From: Paraburkholderia phenazinium | Lineage (GTDB): Bacteria; Pseudomonadota; Gammaproteobacteria; Burkholderiales; Burkholderiaceae | Length of the DNA stretch: 64,000 nt | NCBI RefSeq assembly: GCF_900142845.1 | Contig: NZ_FSRU01000001.1 | Span: forward strand, 2,356,001 to 2,420,000 | Direction: 5' to 3' | Shown: positions 27,370 to 34,869 of the stretch, one piece after another | Layout of the letters: every line of letters begins with the position of its first letter | How positions within the stretch are numbered: position 1 is the stretch's first letter | The notes under the pieces: model-generated | Seen by the model: the letters and a program-made list of their open reading frames with translations, nothing else | What the model was told of the DNA's origin: nothing | The model's database searches: none | Position numbers and translations under genes: made by a program

Positions 27370-28206
27370 ATGACCACACCTGACTCATCTGCTCTGCGCG
27401 CCGGACGTGCCCAGCGCATCCTGGCGACGCTGGCCACCACCCTGGCGTTCACCGGCGTCGTCGCGCTGTCCGCTTTCGCGGCCCCGGCCGCCCATGCCGA
27501 TGCGCTGGATTCGATCGCCAGGTCTGGTGTGGTGCGGATCGGCGTCTTCGAAGACTACCCGCCGTTCGGCTCGATTGGCCCGGACATGAAGCCCGAAGGC
27601 TATGACATCGACATGGCCAACCTCATCGGCAAGACGCTCAACGCGAAGGTCGAACTCGTCCAGGTGACCGGCGACAACCGCATGGCCTACCTCGCCGACC
27701 ACAAAGCCGACATGCTGCTTTCAGTCGGCGAGACGCCCGAGCGCGAGAAGGTGATCGATTTCTCGCAGCCCTACGCGCCGTACTATCTGGCCGTGTTCGG
27801 CCCGAAAAGCGTGGCTGTCAGGAACGCCGGCGACCTGGCCGGCAAGACCATTTCGGTGGCGCGCGGCACGCTGGAAGACCTGAGCGTCACCAAGATCGCA
27901 CCGCCGAGCGCGACCATCAAAAGATTCGACGATCCCAACGGCGCAATTTCGGCGTTCCTTTCTGGTCAGGTACAGTTGATGGTGGTCGGCAACGACGTCG
28001 GGGCGACGATCCTCGCCCGTCATCCGGCCAACGATCCCGAGCAGAAGTTCGCGCTGTTCAGTTCGCCCGATCACGTCGGCCTGAACAAGAACGAGCCACG
28101 CCTGAAGCAGAAAATCGACGAGACGATTGCCCGCGCCCGCAAGGACGGCACGCTCAACGCGATTGCGGTGAAATGGCTGCGCGCGCCGCTGCCGGCCGAT
28201 CTCTAA
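27370..28206 (+). CDS. Amino-acid ABC transporter periplasmic binding protein
   Basis: A 278-residue extracytoplasmic solute-binding protein of family 3. The signal peptide covers about residues 1-41 (ending AAHA). The mature part starts DALDSIARSGVVRIGVFEDYPPFG and continues with YDIDMANLIGK, LLSVGETPEREKVIDFS and YYLAVFGPKS. The ATG at 27370 is preceded by GAGGAACGACC. It is the first gene of a three-gene operon with two permeases. The ligand is a polar amino acid or close derivative; the exact one is unknown. Confidence 0.92.
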   Translation: MTTPDSSALRAGRAQRILATLATTLAFTGVVALSAFAAPAAHADALDSIARSGVVRIGVFEDYPPFGSIGPDMKPEGYDIDMANLIGKTLNAKVELVQVTGDNRMAYLADHKADMLLSVGETPEREKVIDFSQPYAPYYLAVFGPKSVAVRNAGDLAGKTISVARGTLEDLSVTKIAPPSATIKRFDDPNGAISAFLSGQVQLMVVGNDVGATILARHPANDPEQKFALFSSPDHVGLNKNEPRLKQKIDETIARARKDGTLNAIAVKWLRAPLPADL

Positions 28207-28268
28207 CCTTTTTGTGCCGCTCAAGCGCGTTGGGCGGATGGAGTCCGATTCACGATGAGCGGTATGTC

Positions 28269-29012
28269 ATGAGTTATGCGTTCGATTTCAGCGGCTTCGG
28301 CGTCTATGCCGGCATGCTGGCCCGCGGCACGGCCGTCACGTTGGGACTCACTGCGGTGTCCACCGTGCTGGGCGGCCTGGTGGGCATTGGCGGCGCCAGC
28401 GTCGCGGTGGCCGGACCGCGCTGGGCGCGTACGCTGATCGCGGCGTATGTCGAGCTGATCCGCAACACGCCGTTCATCGTGCAGCTGTTTTTCGTGTTCT
28501 TCGGCTTGCCCAGCCTCGGCATTCATATCGACGAAGTGCAGGCCGCGATTCTGGCGATGACGGTCAATCTCGGCGCCTACGCCATCGAGATCGTGCGCGC
28601 CGGCATCGAATCGATTTCGCGCGGCCAGGTCCAGGCGGCGCAGGCGCTCGGCTTGCACGGTCGGCAGGTGTTCCGCTACGTGGTGTTGCCGCAGGCGCTG
28701 GCGAACGTGTTCCCGTCGCTGCTGAGCCAGGTGCTGATCGTGATGCTCGGCTCGGCCGTCGTCTCGCAGATCTCCGTGCCGGACCTGACCTACGCGGCGA
28801 ACTTCATCCAGTCGCGCAACTTCCGCTCGTTCGAAAGCTACGTGATCATCACGGTGACCTACCTGGTGCTCTCGATCGTGTTGAGGCAACTGCTCAACTG
28901 GCTCGCACGCGGCCTGTTCGCGGGCCGCATGCCGCACCGGCCTGACGAGCCGCGCGGCTGGCGGCTCCTGCTCGCGTGGCGCGGCGCCCGCACCATCACC
29001 ACGGAGCGCTGA
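28269..29012 (+). CDS. Amino-acid ABC transporter permease 1
   Basis: A 247-residue inner-membrane permease of the HisMQ/GlnP type with five hydrophobic helices. ELIRNTPFIVQLFFVFFGLP is the family's N-terminal signature. The EAA-like loop that contacts the ATPase is at GIESISRGQVQAAQALGLHG. The ATG at 28269 starts MSYAFDFSGF. It ends three bases before the next permease start, so the two permeases are co-translated. Confidence 0.92.
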   Translation: MSYAFDFSGFGVYAGMLARGTAVTLGLTAVSTVLGGLVGIGGASVAVAGPRWARTLIAAYVELIRNTPFIVQLFFVFFGLPSLGIHIDEVQAAILAMTVNLGAYAIEIVRAGIESISRGQVQAAQALGLHGRQVFRYVVLPQALANVFPSLLSQVLIVMLGSAVVSQISVPDLTYAANFIQSRNFRSFESYVIITVTYLVLSIVLRQLLNWLARGLFAGRMPHRPDEPRGWRLLLAWRGARTITTER

Positions 29013-29014
29013 TC

Positions 29015-29671
29015 ATGGTCGAATTCACGCTATGGGATATCGCCCGCAATCTGTTGCTCGCCGCGCGCTGGACGGTGCTGCTGTCGCTGATCGCGTTCGT
29101 CTGCGGCGGCCTGGTGGGCTTCGTGCTGCTGGCGATGCGCGTCTCGCCGCTGCCCTGGTTGCGGCGAGCGGTGTCGGTCTACGTGGAACTGTTCCAGGGC
29201 ACACCGTTGCTGATGCAACTGTTTCTGGCATTCTTCGGTCTGCCGTTGCTAGGCGTCGACGTCTCGCCGTGGACCGCTGCCACCGTCACGCTGACGCTTT
29301 ACACCAGCGCTTACCTCGTCGATATCTGGCGCGGCTGCGTCGAGGCGATACCGCGCGGACAGTGGGCCGCGGGGGCGAGTCTCGGCATGACCTTCGGCCA
29401 GCAGTTGCGCTATATCGTGTGGCCGCAGGCGAGGAAAATCGCGGTGGCGCCGACCGTCGGCTTTCTCGTGCAGGTGGTGAAAAGCACGGCGCTGACTTCG
29501 ATCATCGGCTTCACCGAGTTGACCAAGACCGGCACGATGATCACCAACGCGGCGTTCCGGCCGTTTCCGATCTACGGCATGGTCGCGCTGATCTACTTCG
29601 CGATGTGCTTCCCGCTCACCTGGTATGCGCGTGCGCTGGAGAAGCGGCAGAAGGTTGGGCAGCATCGGTGA
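29015..29671 (+). CDS. Amino-acid ABC transporter permease 2
   Basis: A 218-residue partner of the previous permease. VYVELFQGTPLLMQLFLAFF and the ATPase-contact loop CVEAIPRGQWAAGASLGM define the family. It starts MVEFTLWDIA two bases after the upstream stop. No ATP-binding subunit follows; the next genes are on the other strand. The importer must borrow an ATPase from elsewhere or has lost its own. Confidence 0.92.
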   Translation: MVEFTLWDIARNLLLAARWTVLLSLIAFVCGGLVGFVLLAMRVSPLPWLRRAVSVYVELFQGTPLLMQLFLAFFGLPLLGVDVSPWTAATVTLTLYTSAYLVDIWRGCVEAIPRGQWAAGASLGMTFGQQLRYIVWPQARKIAVAPTVGFLVQVVKSTALTSIIGFTELTKTGTMITNAAFRPFPIYGMVALIYFAMCFPLTWYARALEKRQKVGQHR

Positions 29672-29742
29672 GGCGCCGGCGGGCCGTCTGCGTGGTTGAG
29701 ACTCGCCACGCAGACGCCTGCTTCAGCTTGCCTTTCAGCGTG

Positions 29743-29807
29743 TGCCTTTAACGCGTACCTTTAACGCGTACCTTTAACGCGTACCCTTAACGCGTGCCTT
29801 CAACGCG
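29743..29807. repeat. Five tandem copies of a 13-base repeat
   Basis: The unit TACCTTTAACGCG occurs five times in a row with one to three changes (29743, 29756, 29769, 29782, 29795). The last copy overlaps the stop codon of the convergent cytochrome c gene. A degenerate copy precedes the array. It sits between two convergent operons. Confidence 0.9.
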
Positions 29808-31080
29808 CCGCCTGGGTCGACTTCCTTAACTTCGCCACTTCATCCGCGGACACTGCCGGCGCACCGTTGTTCCACCCTGCCCGCACGAAGGTCAGCACAT
29901 CCGCGATCTGCCTGTCGTTCAGCACCGGCGCGTAGTTCGGCATCGGATACGGCGCAGGAATGCCCTGAATCACCAGATCGCCGGTGCCGTTCAACGTGAC
30001 GTTGATCAGCGACGAAGCATCGTGCTCCAGCACATTCGGATTGCCCGCCAGCGGCGCGAGCATCGGCGCGAAGCCTCGGCCATCCACCCCGTGACAATGC
30101 ATGCAGTACTCGGTATAGACGCGCGCGCCGGCGTCGTTCGCCGGGCGCGTCAACGACACCCTGGTAGCCTGCGCATCGTACGAATACGGCGGCGCGCCCG
30201 TGCCGCCCGCGGCCGGCAGCGACCTCAGATAGCTCGTCATCGCGGCGATGTCCGTGTCGTTCGTGGCCTGCGTGCTGTTGTTGATCACGCTGGTCATCGA
30301 GCCGAACGCCGACGCGTGCGCATTCGCGCCGGTCTTCAGGAATGCCGCCAGATCCGCCTCCGACCAGCGCCCAAGGCCAACGTTTTGCTCCTGGGTCAGG
30401 TTCGCCGCAAACCAGCCGTCCAGCGGCGCGCCCGTCAGATACGCGCTGCCGCTTTCGTCCAGCGCCTTCTCCTGGAACGCGATACCGCGCGGCGTGTGAC
30501 ACGAGCCGCAGTGTCCGAGCCCCTGGACAATATAAGCGCCACGATTCCACGCCACGTCCTTGCCCGTCTTGTCCTGATAGACGCCCTTCTCCAGGAACAC
30601 GACGTTCCACAGCGCGAGCGGCCAGCGCATGTTGAGCGGCCAGGGAATGTCGGACGCGCGATTGGCCTGCTGCACCGGTGCGACGCCGTTCATGAAGAAC
30701 GCGTAGAGCGCCTTCACGTCGTCGTCCTTGACCTTCGCGTACGACGGATACGGCATCGCCGGATAGAGGTTGTGCCCGTCCCTGGCGACGCCCTCGCGCA
30801 ACGCCCGCGCAAAGTCTTCCTCCGTATAGCGGCCAATCCCGGTGTCGGGATCGGGGGTGATGTTGGTGCTGTAGATCTTGCCCATCGGCGTGGACATCGG
30901 CAAACCGCCCGCAAACGGCTTGCCTTTGGGCGCCGAATGGCACGCCACACAATCGCCGAGCTTCGCCAGATAGGCGCCTTGCTGCACCAACGCATTGTCC
31001 GCCGCCTGCGCGGATGACGGCATGGCAAACGGCAACGCGAGGCCCAGCGCCGCCCCGGCCACCTTCAGTGTCTTGATCAT
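29800..31080 (-). CDS. Triheme periplasmic cytochrome c of a molybdenum hydroxylase complex
   Basis: A 426-residue protein with a signal peptide of about 26 residues (ending SSAQA) and three class I haem sites: CVACH, CGSCH and CMHCH, in order. The length and three-haem layout match the membrane-bound cytochrome subunit of aldehyde/alcohol dehydrogenases and isoquinoline oxidoreductase-type enzymes. It is the last gene of a three-gene operon, after the Fe-S and Mo subunits, and would pass their electrons to quinone or an oxidase. A hydrophobic C-terminal anchor is not evident. Confidence 0.9.
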   Translation of the reverse strand: MIKTLKVAGAALGLALPFAMPSSAQAADNALVQQGAYLAKLGDCVACHSAPKGKPFAGGLPMSTPMGKIYSTNITPDPDTGIGRYTEEDFARALREGVARDGHNLYPAMPYPSYAKVKDDDVKALYAFFMNGVAPVQQANRASDIPWPLNMRWPLALWNVVFLEKGVYQDKTGKDVAWNRGAYIVQGLGHCGSCHTPRGIAFQEKALDESGSAYLTGAPLDGWFAANLTQEQNVGLGRWSEADLAAFLKTGANAHASAFGSMTSVINNSTQATNDTDIAAMTSYLRSLPAAGGTGAPPYSYDAQATRVSLTRPANDAGARVYTEYCMHCHGVDGRGFAPMLAPLAGNPNVLEHDASSLINVTLNGTGDLVIQGIPAPYPMPNYAPVLNDRQIADVLTFVRAGWNNGAPAVSADEVAKLRKSTQAAR

Positions 31081-31093
31081 GATCGGTCTCCGG

Positions 31094-33379
31094 TCAGGCG
31101 GTTTGCAGTTGGCTGCCGACCGGCAACTGCCGCAGGCGTTTGCCGGTGGCGGCGTAGATCGCGTTCGTCAGCGCCGGCGCGAGTGCTGCCGTGCCCGGCT
31201 CGCCGATCCCGCCGGGCGCCTCGGTGCTCTTCACGATATGCACCTCGATGCTCGGCGTCTGGTCGATGCGCAGCATCCGGTAGTCGGTGAAGTTGTTCTG
31301 CTCGACGCGTCCGTCCTTGATCGTGATCTCGCTGTAAAGCGCCGCCGTGATGCCGAAGATGATGCCGCCCTGCACCTGCGCCTCGATGGTGTTCGGATTG
31401 ACCGTCATGCCGCAATCGACCGCGCACACCACGCGGTTCACCGTCACCTCGCCCTGGTCGACCGTCACATCCGCGACCATCGCGAAGAAGCTGCCGAACG
31501 CGTGCATCACCGAGACGCCGCGCCCTTGCCCCTTCGGCAGGCTCGCGCTGCCCCAGCCGGCCGCCTGGGTGGCCGTGTCGAGCACGTTCAGCGCACGCGG
31601 GGTCTTGCCGAGCAGGTCGCGCCGGTATTTCACCGGATCCACCTTGGCTTGCGCGGCGAGTTCGTCAATGAAACTCTCCACCACGAAGGTGCCGCGCGTC
31701 GGACCGACGCCGCGCCAGAACGCGGTCGGCACCGTGCGCGGTTCCTGGCGCACGTAGTCGATCAACTGGTTCGGCAGGTCGTATGGCAGGTCGGACGCCA
31801 CTTCCACCGCGTCCGGGTCGATGCCGTGCTGGAAGGCCGGCGGCGCAAAACGCGCGAGGATCGACGAACCGACAATGCGGTGCTGCCACGCAATCGGCTT
31901 GCCGTTCGCGTCGAGCCCGGCGGAGATCTTGTCGTAGTAGTACGGCCGGTACATGTCGTGCTGGATGTCTTCTTCGCGCGTCCACACCACCTTGACCGGC
32001 GTGCCCAGCTGCTTGCCGATCTTCAACGCCTGGGTCGCCATGTCGAACTCGAGGCGGCGCCCGAAGCCGCCGCCGAGCAGATGGTTGTGCACCGTGATCT
32101 TCTCGGCGGGCAGGCCGGTGATTTTCACGGCCGTATCGACGATGCGCGTCGGCACCTGGGTGCCCAGCCAGATATCGCAACCGTCGGGGCGCACGTGCAC
32201 CGTGCAGTTGACCGGCTCCATGGTGGCGTGAGCAAGGAACGGCTGCTGATAGACCGCGTCGACGCGTGTCTTGGCGTCCGAGAAGCCCTTCGTCACGTCG
32301 CCGTCCTTGCGCGCCACGGCGCCGGTGCCGTGGTCCGCGGCGGCGGCGAGATCGCCGACGATCTGCTGCATCGAAAGATTCGCACCCGCGCCTTCGTTCC
32401 AGCTGATATCGAGCGCCGCGAGACCGCGCTTGGCGGCCCACGTGTGATCGCCGATTACAGCGACCGCATTGTCCGCCTTGATGACCTGGCGCACGCCGGG
32501 AATCTTCTTCGCGTTGGTGTCGTCGACGCTGCCCAGCGTGCCGCCAAACACCGGACAGGTCGCGATGGCCGCGTAGACCATGTCCGGCACCCGCACGTCG
32601 AGCCCGAACACGGCGGTGCCGTCCACCTTCTCCGGCGAATCGAGCCGTTTGACCGCCGTGCCGATGATCCTGAAGTCTTTCGGGTCCTTGAGCGGCACAT
32701 TCTGCGGCGCCGGCAGCTTCGCGGCGGCATCGACCAGTTGGCCGTAGCCGATACTGCGATTGCTGGCCGCGTGCATGACCTGCCCCGCCTGCGCGTGACA
32801 GGTTGCAGGATCGACCTGCCATTGCTGCGCCGCCGCGTTGATGAGCAGCACGCGCGCGGTCGCCCCGGCTTTGCGCATCGGTTCCCATGCGTAACGGATC
32901 GAGGTCGAGCCGCCGGTCAACTGGCCGCCGAGCAGCGGGTCCATGAAGAGCTTCTCGTTGGGCGGCGCGTGGTCGAGCGTGACGGTGTCGAGCGGCACCT
33001 CGAGTTCTTCGGCGATCAGCATCGGGATGGACGTATAGACGCCCTGGCCCATCTCGACCTTGGGTATCACCAGCGTGACCTTGCCGGCGGTATCGATCTG
33101 GATGAACGCGTTGGGCGCGAACACGCCGGCTGGAGCGGGTTCGCTCGCGTCCCCGCCGATCACCGATTGACCGGCCTGGCTTTGAGCTTGCCCCTGCCCC
33201 TGGCTTAGCGCCGGGATGCTGAAACCGAGCAGCAGGCCGCCGCCTGCGGCAGCGCCCACCGTAGCGCTGAACTTCAGAAACGTGCGGCGCGAGAAGCGCG
33301 AGCCACCTGCATCCGGGTTGATATCCCGGGCGGCGTCCGGCTGGGCGCCGCGTTGCGCATCGATCAATCCTTGCGACAT
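31094..33379 (-). CDS. Molybdopterin-binding subunit of an isoquinoline 1-oxidoreductase-type hydroxylase
   Basis: A 761-residue large subunit of a xanthine dehydrogenase family enzyme. The N-terminus carries a twin-arginine signal (SRRTFLKFSA), so the folded cofactor-loaded protein is exported. Mo-cofactor segments include LLGGGFGRRLEFD, WRGVGPTRGTFVVESFIDEL and the C-terminal GGIGEPGTAALAPALTNA with the expected catalytic Glu. The start at 33379 is one base past the Fe-S subunit's stop region. The frame is open further upstream but that part lacks family features. The substrate, an aldehyde or N-heterocycle, is not determined. Confidence 0.92.
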   Translation of the reverse strand: MSQGLIDAQRGAQPDAARDINPDAGGSRFSRRTFLKFSATVGAAAGGGLLLGFSIPALSQGQGQAQSQAGQSVIGGDASEPAPAGVFAPNAFIQIDTAGKVTLVIPKVEMGQGVYTSIPMLIAEELEVPLDTVTLDHAPPNEKLFMDPLLGGQLTGGSTSIRYAWEPMRKAGATARVLLINAAAQQWQVDPATCHAQAGQVMHAASNRSIGYGQLVDAAAKLPAPQNVPLKDPKDFRIIGTAVKRLDSPEKVDGTAVFGLDVRVPDMVYAAIATCPVFGGTLGSVDDTNAKKIPGVRQVIKADNAVAVIGDHTWAAKRGLAALDISWNEGAGANLSMQQIVGDLAAAADHGTGAVARKDGDVTKGFSDAKTRVDAVYQQPFLAHATMEPVNCTVHVRPDGCDIWLGTQVPTRIVDTAVKITGLPAEKITVHNHLLGGGFGRRLEFDMATQALKIGKQLGTPVKVVWTREEDIQHDMYRPYYYDKISAGLDANGKPIAWQHRIVGSSILARFAPPAFQHGIDPDAVEVASDLPYDLPNQLIDYVRQEPRTVPTAFWRGVGPTRGTFVVESFIDELAAQAKVDPVKYRRDLLGKTPRALNVLDTATQAAGWGSASLPKGQGRGVSVMHAFGSFFAMVADVTVDQGEVTVNRVVCAVDCGMTVNPNTIEAQVQGGIIFGITAALYSEITIKDGRVEQNNFTDYRMLRIDQTPSIEVHIVKSTEAPGGIGEPGTAALAPALTNAIYAATGKRLRQLPVGSQLQTA

Positions 33380-33380
33380 G

Positions 33381-33836
33381 TCAGGCCCCCTTCGCCGCTT
33401 GCTTGATCGCCGCGCGAATGCGGTTGTAGGTGCCACAGCGGCAGATGTTGCCGGCCATGGCGGCGTCGATATCCGCGTCGGTGGGATTGGGGTTCTGCGC
33501 GAGCAGCGAGGCTGCGGACATGACCTGTCCGGACTGACAGTAGCCGCACTGCACCACGTCGATCTGCCGCCAGGCCTGCTGCACCTTTTTGCCGGCGGGA
33601 GTCTCGCCCACCGCCTCGATGGTGGTGATCTTCTTGTCGCCGACCGCCGCCACCGGCAAGACGCACGAGCGCACGGCCGCCCCATCCAGATGCACGGTGC
33701 ACGCGCCGCACTGGGCGATGCCGCAGCCGAACTTCGTGCCGGTGAGGCCGACAAGGTCGCGCAAGACCCACAGCAAGGGCATATCGGGCGGTGCGTCGAC
33801 GGTGTGCGTCTGACCGTTGATGGTGAGCGTTGTCAT
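33381..33836 (-). CDS. Two [2Fe-2S] cluster subunit of the hydroxylase
   Basis: A 151-residue small subunit with two Fe-S clusters. The plant-type cluster motif [16 protein letters not shown] lies in the first half. The second domain contains [16 protein letters not shown] and [15 protein letters not shown]. It has no signal peptide of its own and is expected to be exported with the Tat-tagged large subunit. It is the first gene of the operon (Fe-S, Mo, cytochrome c). Confidence 0.93.
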   Translation of the reverse strand: MTTLTINGQTHTVDAPPDMPLLWVLRDLVGLTGTKFGCGIAQCGACTVHLDGAAVRSCVLPVAAVGDKKITTIEAVGETPAGKKVQQAWRQIDVVQCGYCQSGQVMSAASLLAQNPNPTDADIDAAMAGNICRCGTYNRIRAAIKQAAKGA

Positions 33837-34138
33837 GGGGACTCCGATTGCGGGATATTGTTTGAGTGGTTTGTATAACGGCGTCGAACTAAACCGCTCG
33901 GTCTCGCCGAATCTATTCGGCAGACCGGGCTAATGCGCATAAGGCCCGCGAGGAGACTCGCGGTGGACTGCTACCCGGTTCGAGCAAAAGATAAGCGCCG
34001 GGGTCGTGACGAGCCAGTGGTGCGTAGGGCGAATTGATTGTAGCGTCGCATGGGAAAGTTTGTCGCCAACCTGTCACGCTGTATCTGGAGGGCAAGTTTG
34101 TTAGCATGTCCTTATCCCCATCCATCAGGAGTTGCGCC

Positions 34139-34537
34139 ATGACCGACGAGCAAGCCATCCAATTCCTGTCCGCGGTCCGCCGGCCGCTGCTGTCGCTGCA
34201 CAAGGCGATTCTCGATCACGAACGCGCGGCCTATGAAAAGGAATTCGGCCCGGTGACGCCGGCGGCGTTCCTGCAGGTGCTGATCAACGGTTCGGGGTTC
34301 CGCTGGCTCGCGCCGCTCTCGACGGTGATTGCCAACGTCGACGAAACCCTCGACGACAGGAAGGCCACGGACGTCGACCGGATCGCGGCGGCCGGTGCGG
34401 TGACGACGCTGTTTTCATCCGATCTGCCGGAGAATACTTTTCTGCCGCGTTATCTGCCGTTGTTGCAGGCGAGTCCGGCGATCCTGCATGAGCATGGGCT
34501 GGTGGCGCAGGTGTTGCGTACGGTTGAGGGGAAGTAA
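34139..34537 (+). CDS. Conserved-looking soluble protein of unknown function
   Basis: A 132-residue protein with no signal peptide or membrane helix. AGGAGTTGCGCC directly precedes the ATG, and base composition matches neighbouring genes. It starts MTDEQAIQFLSAVRRPLL and looks helical throughout. I do not recognise a domain. It is divergent from the molybdenum hydroxylase operon and stands alone before the AT-rich stretch. Confidence 0.65.
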   Translation: MTDEQAIQFLSAVRRPLLSLHKAILDHERAAYEKEFGPVTPAAFLQVLINGSGFRWLAPLSTVIANVDETLDDRKATDVDRIAAAGAVTTLFSSDLPENTFLPRYLPLLQASPAILHEHGLVAQVLRTVEGK

Positions 34538-34869
34538 AGCAATGATCCGAATGCCTCGATATTTATTAAATTAGACACCGGTTTAATCAAACCGGTTAGC
34601 TAACTTCATAAAATCTTTCCAGACCTTCCCTTTTTTATGGCCTTGAATTTGCCAAAACTTAGATATACATATTATAAAAATGAATTTAGCGATTCCTCTG
34701 TGACCAACCTTTGGCATCGGGATAGTCCTATCTCCGTTTACGTATCGCGCTGAATACCGACTGCTCAGGAACACCTGCCGCGACATGGCCGGACGAGCGG
34801 CCTTTTGCCTTGCGTCAAGGCTCACAGTAAAAACGAACACGCAAACTTTCCTGTCTTGTGGAGTTCAGC
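34538..34869. other. AT-rich leader region before the eight-gene cluster
   Basis: About 330 bases with a much lower GC content than either side. It contains a perfect inverted repeat (see the next entry). A minus-strand frame of 85 codons exists but its composition is unlike a gene. The region presumably holds the promoter of the cluster. The composition break suggests a joint of acquired DNA. Confidence 0.6.
34577..34596. promoter_or_regulatory. Perfect inverted repeat, possible operator or terminator
   Basis: ACCGGTTT, four bases, AAACCGGT. It lies 40 bases after the stop of the 34139 gene and about 270 bases before the cluster. It lacks a directly adjacent T-run, so an operator is at least as likely as a terminator. 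Confidence 0.45.

Noticed and set aside
29743..29807. CRISPR array
   Set aside because: The 13-base units are directly adjacent with no spacers and no cas genes are present.
30995..33208. Long plus-strand frame (737 codons) over the first hydroxylase operon
   Set aside because: It is antisense to the cytochrome and Mo subunit genes; composition is Arg/His/Asp-rich without domains.
34583..34840. 85-codon minus-strand frame in the AT-rich leader
   Set aside because: There is no ribosome site or recognisable family, and it lies over the putative promoter of the cluster.
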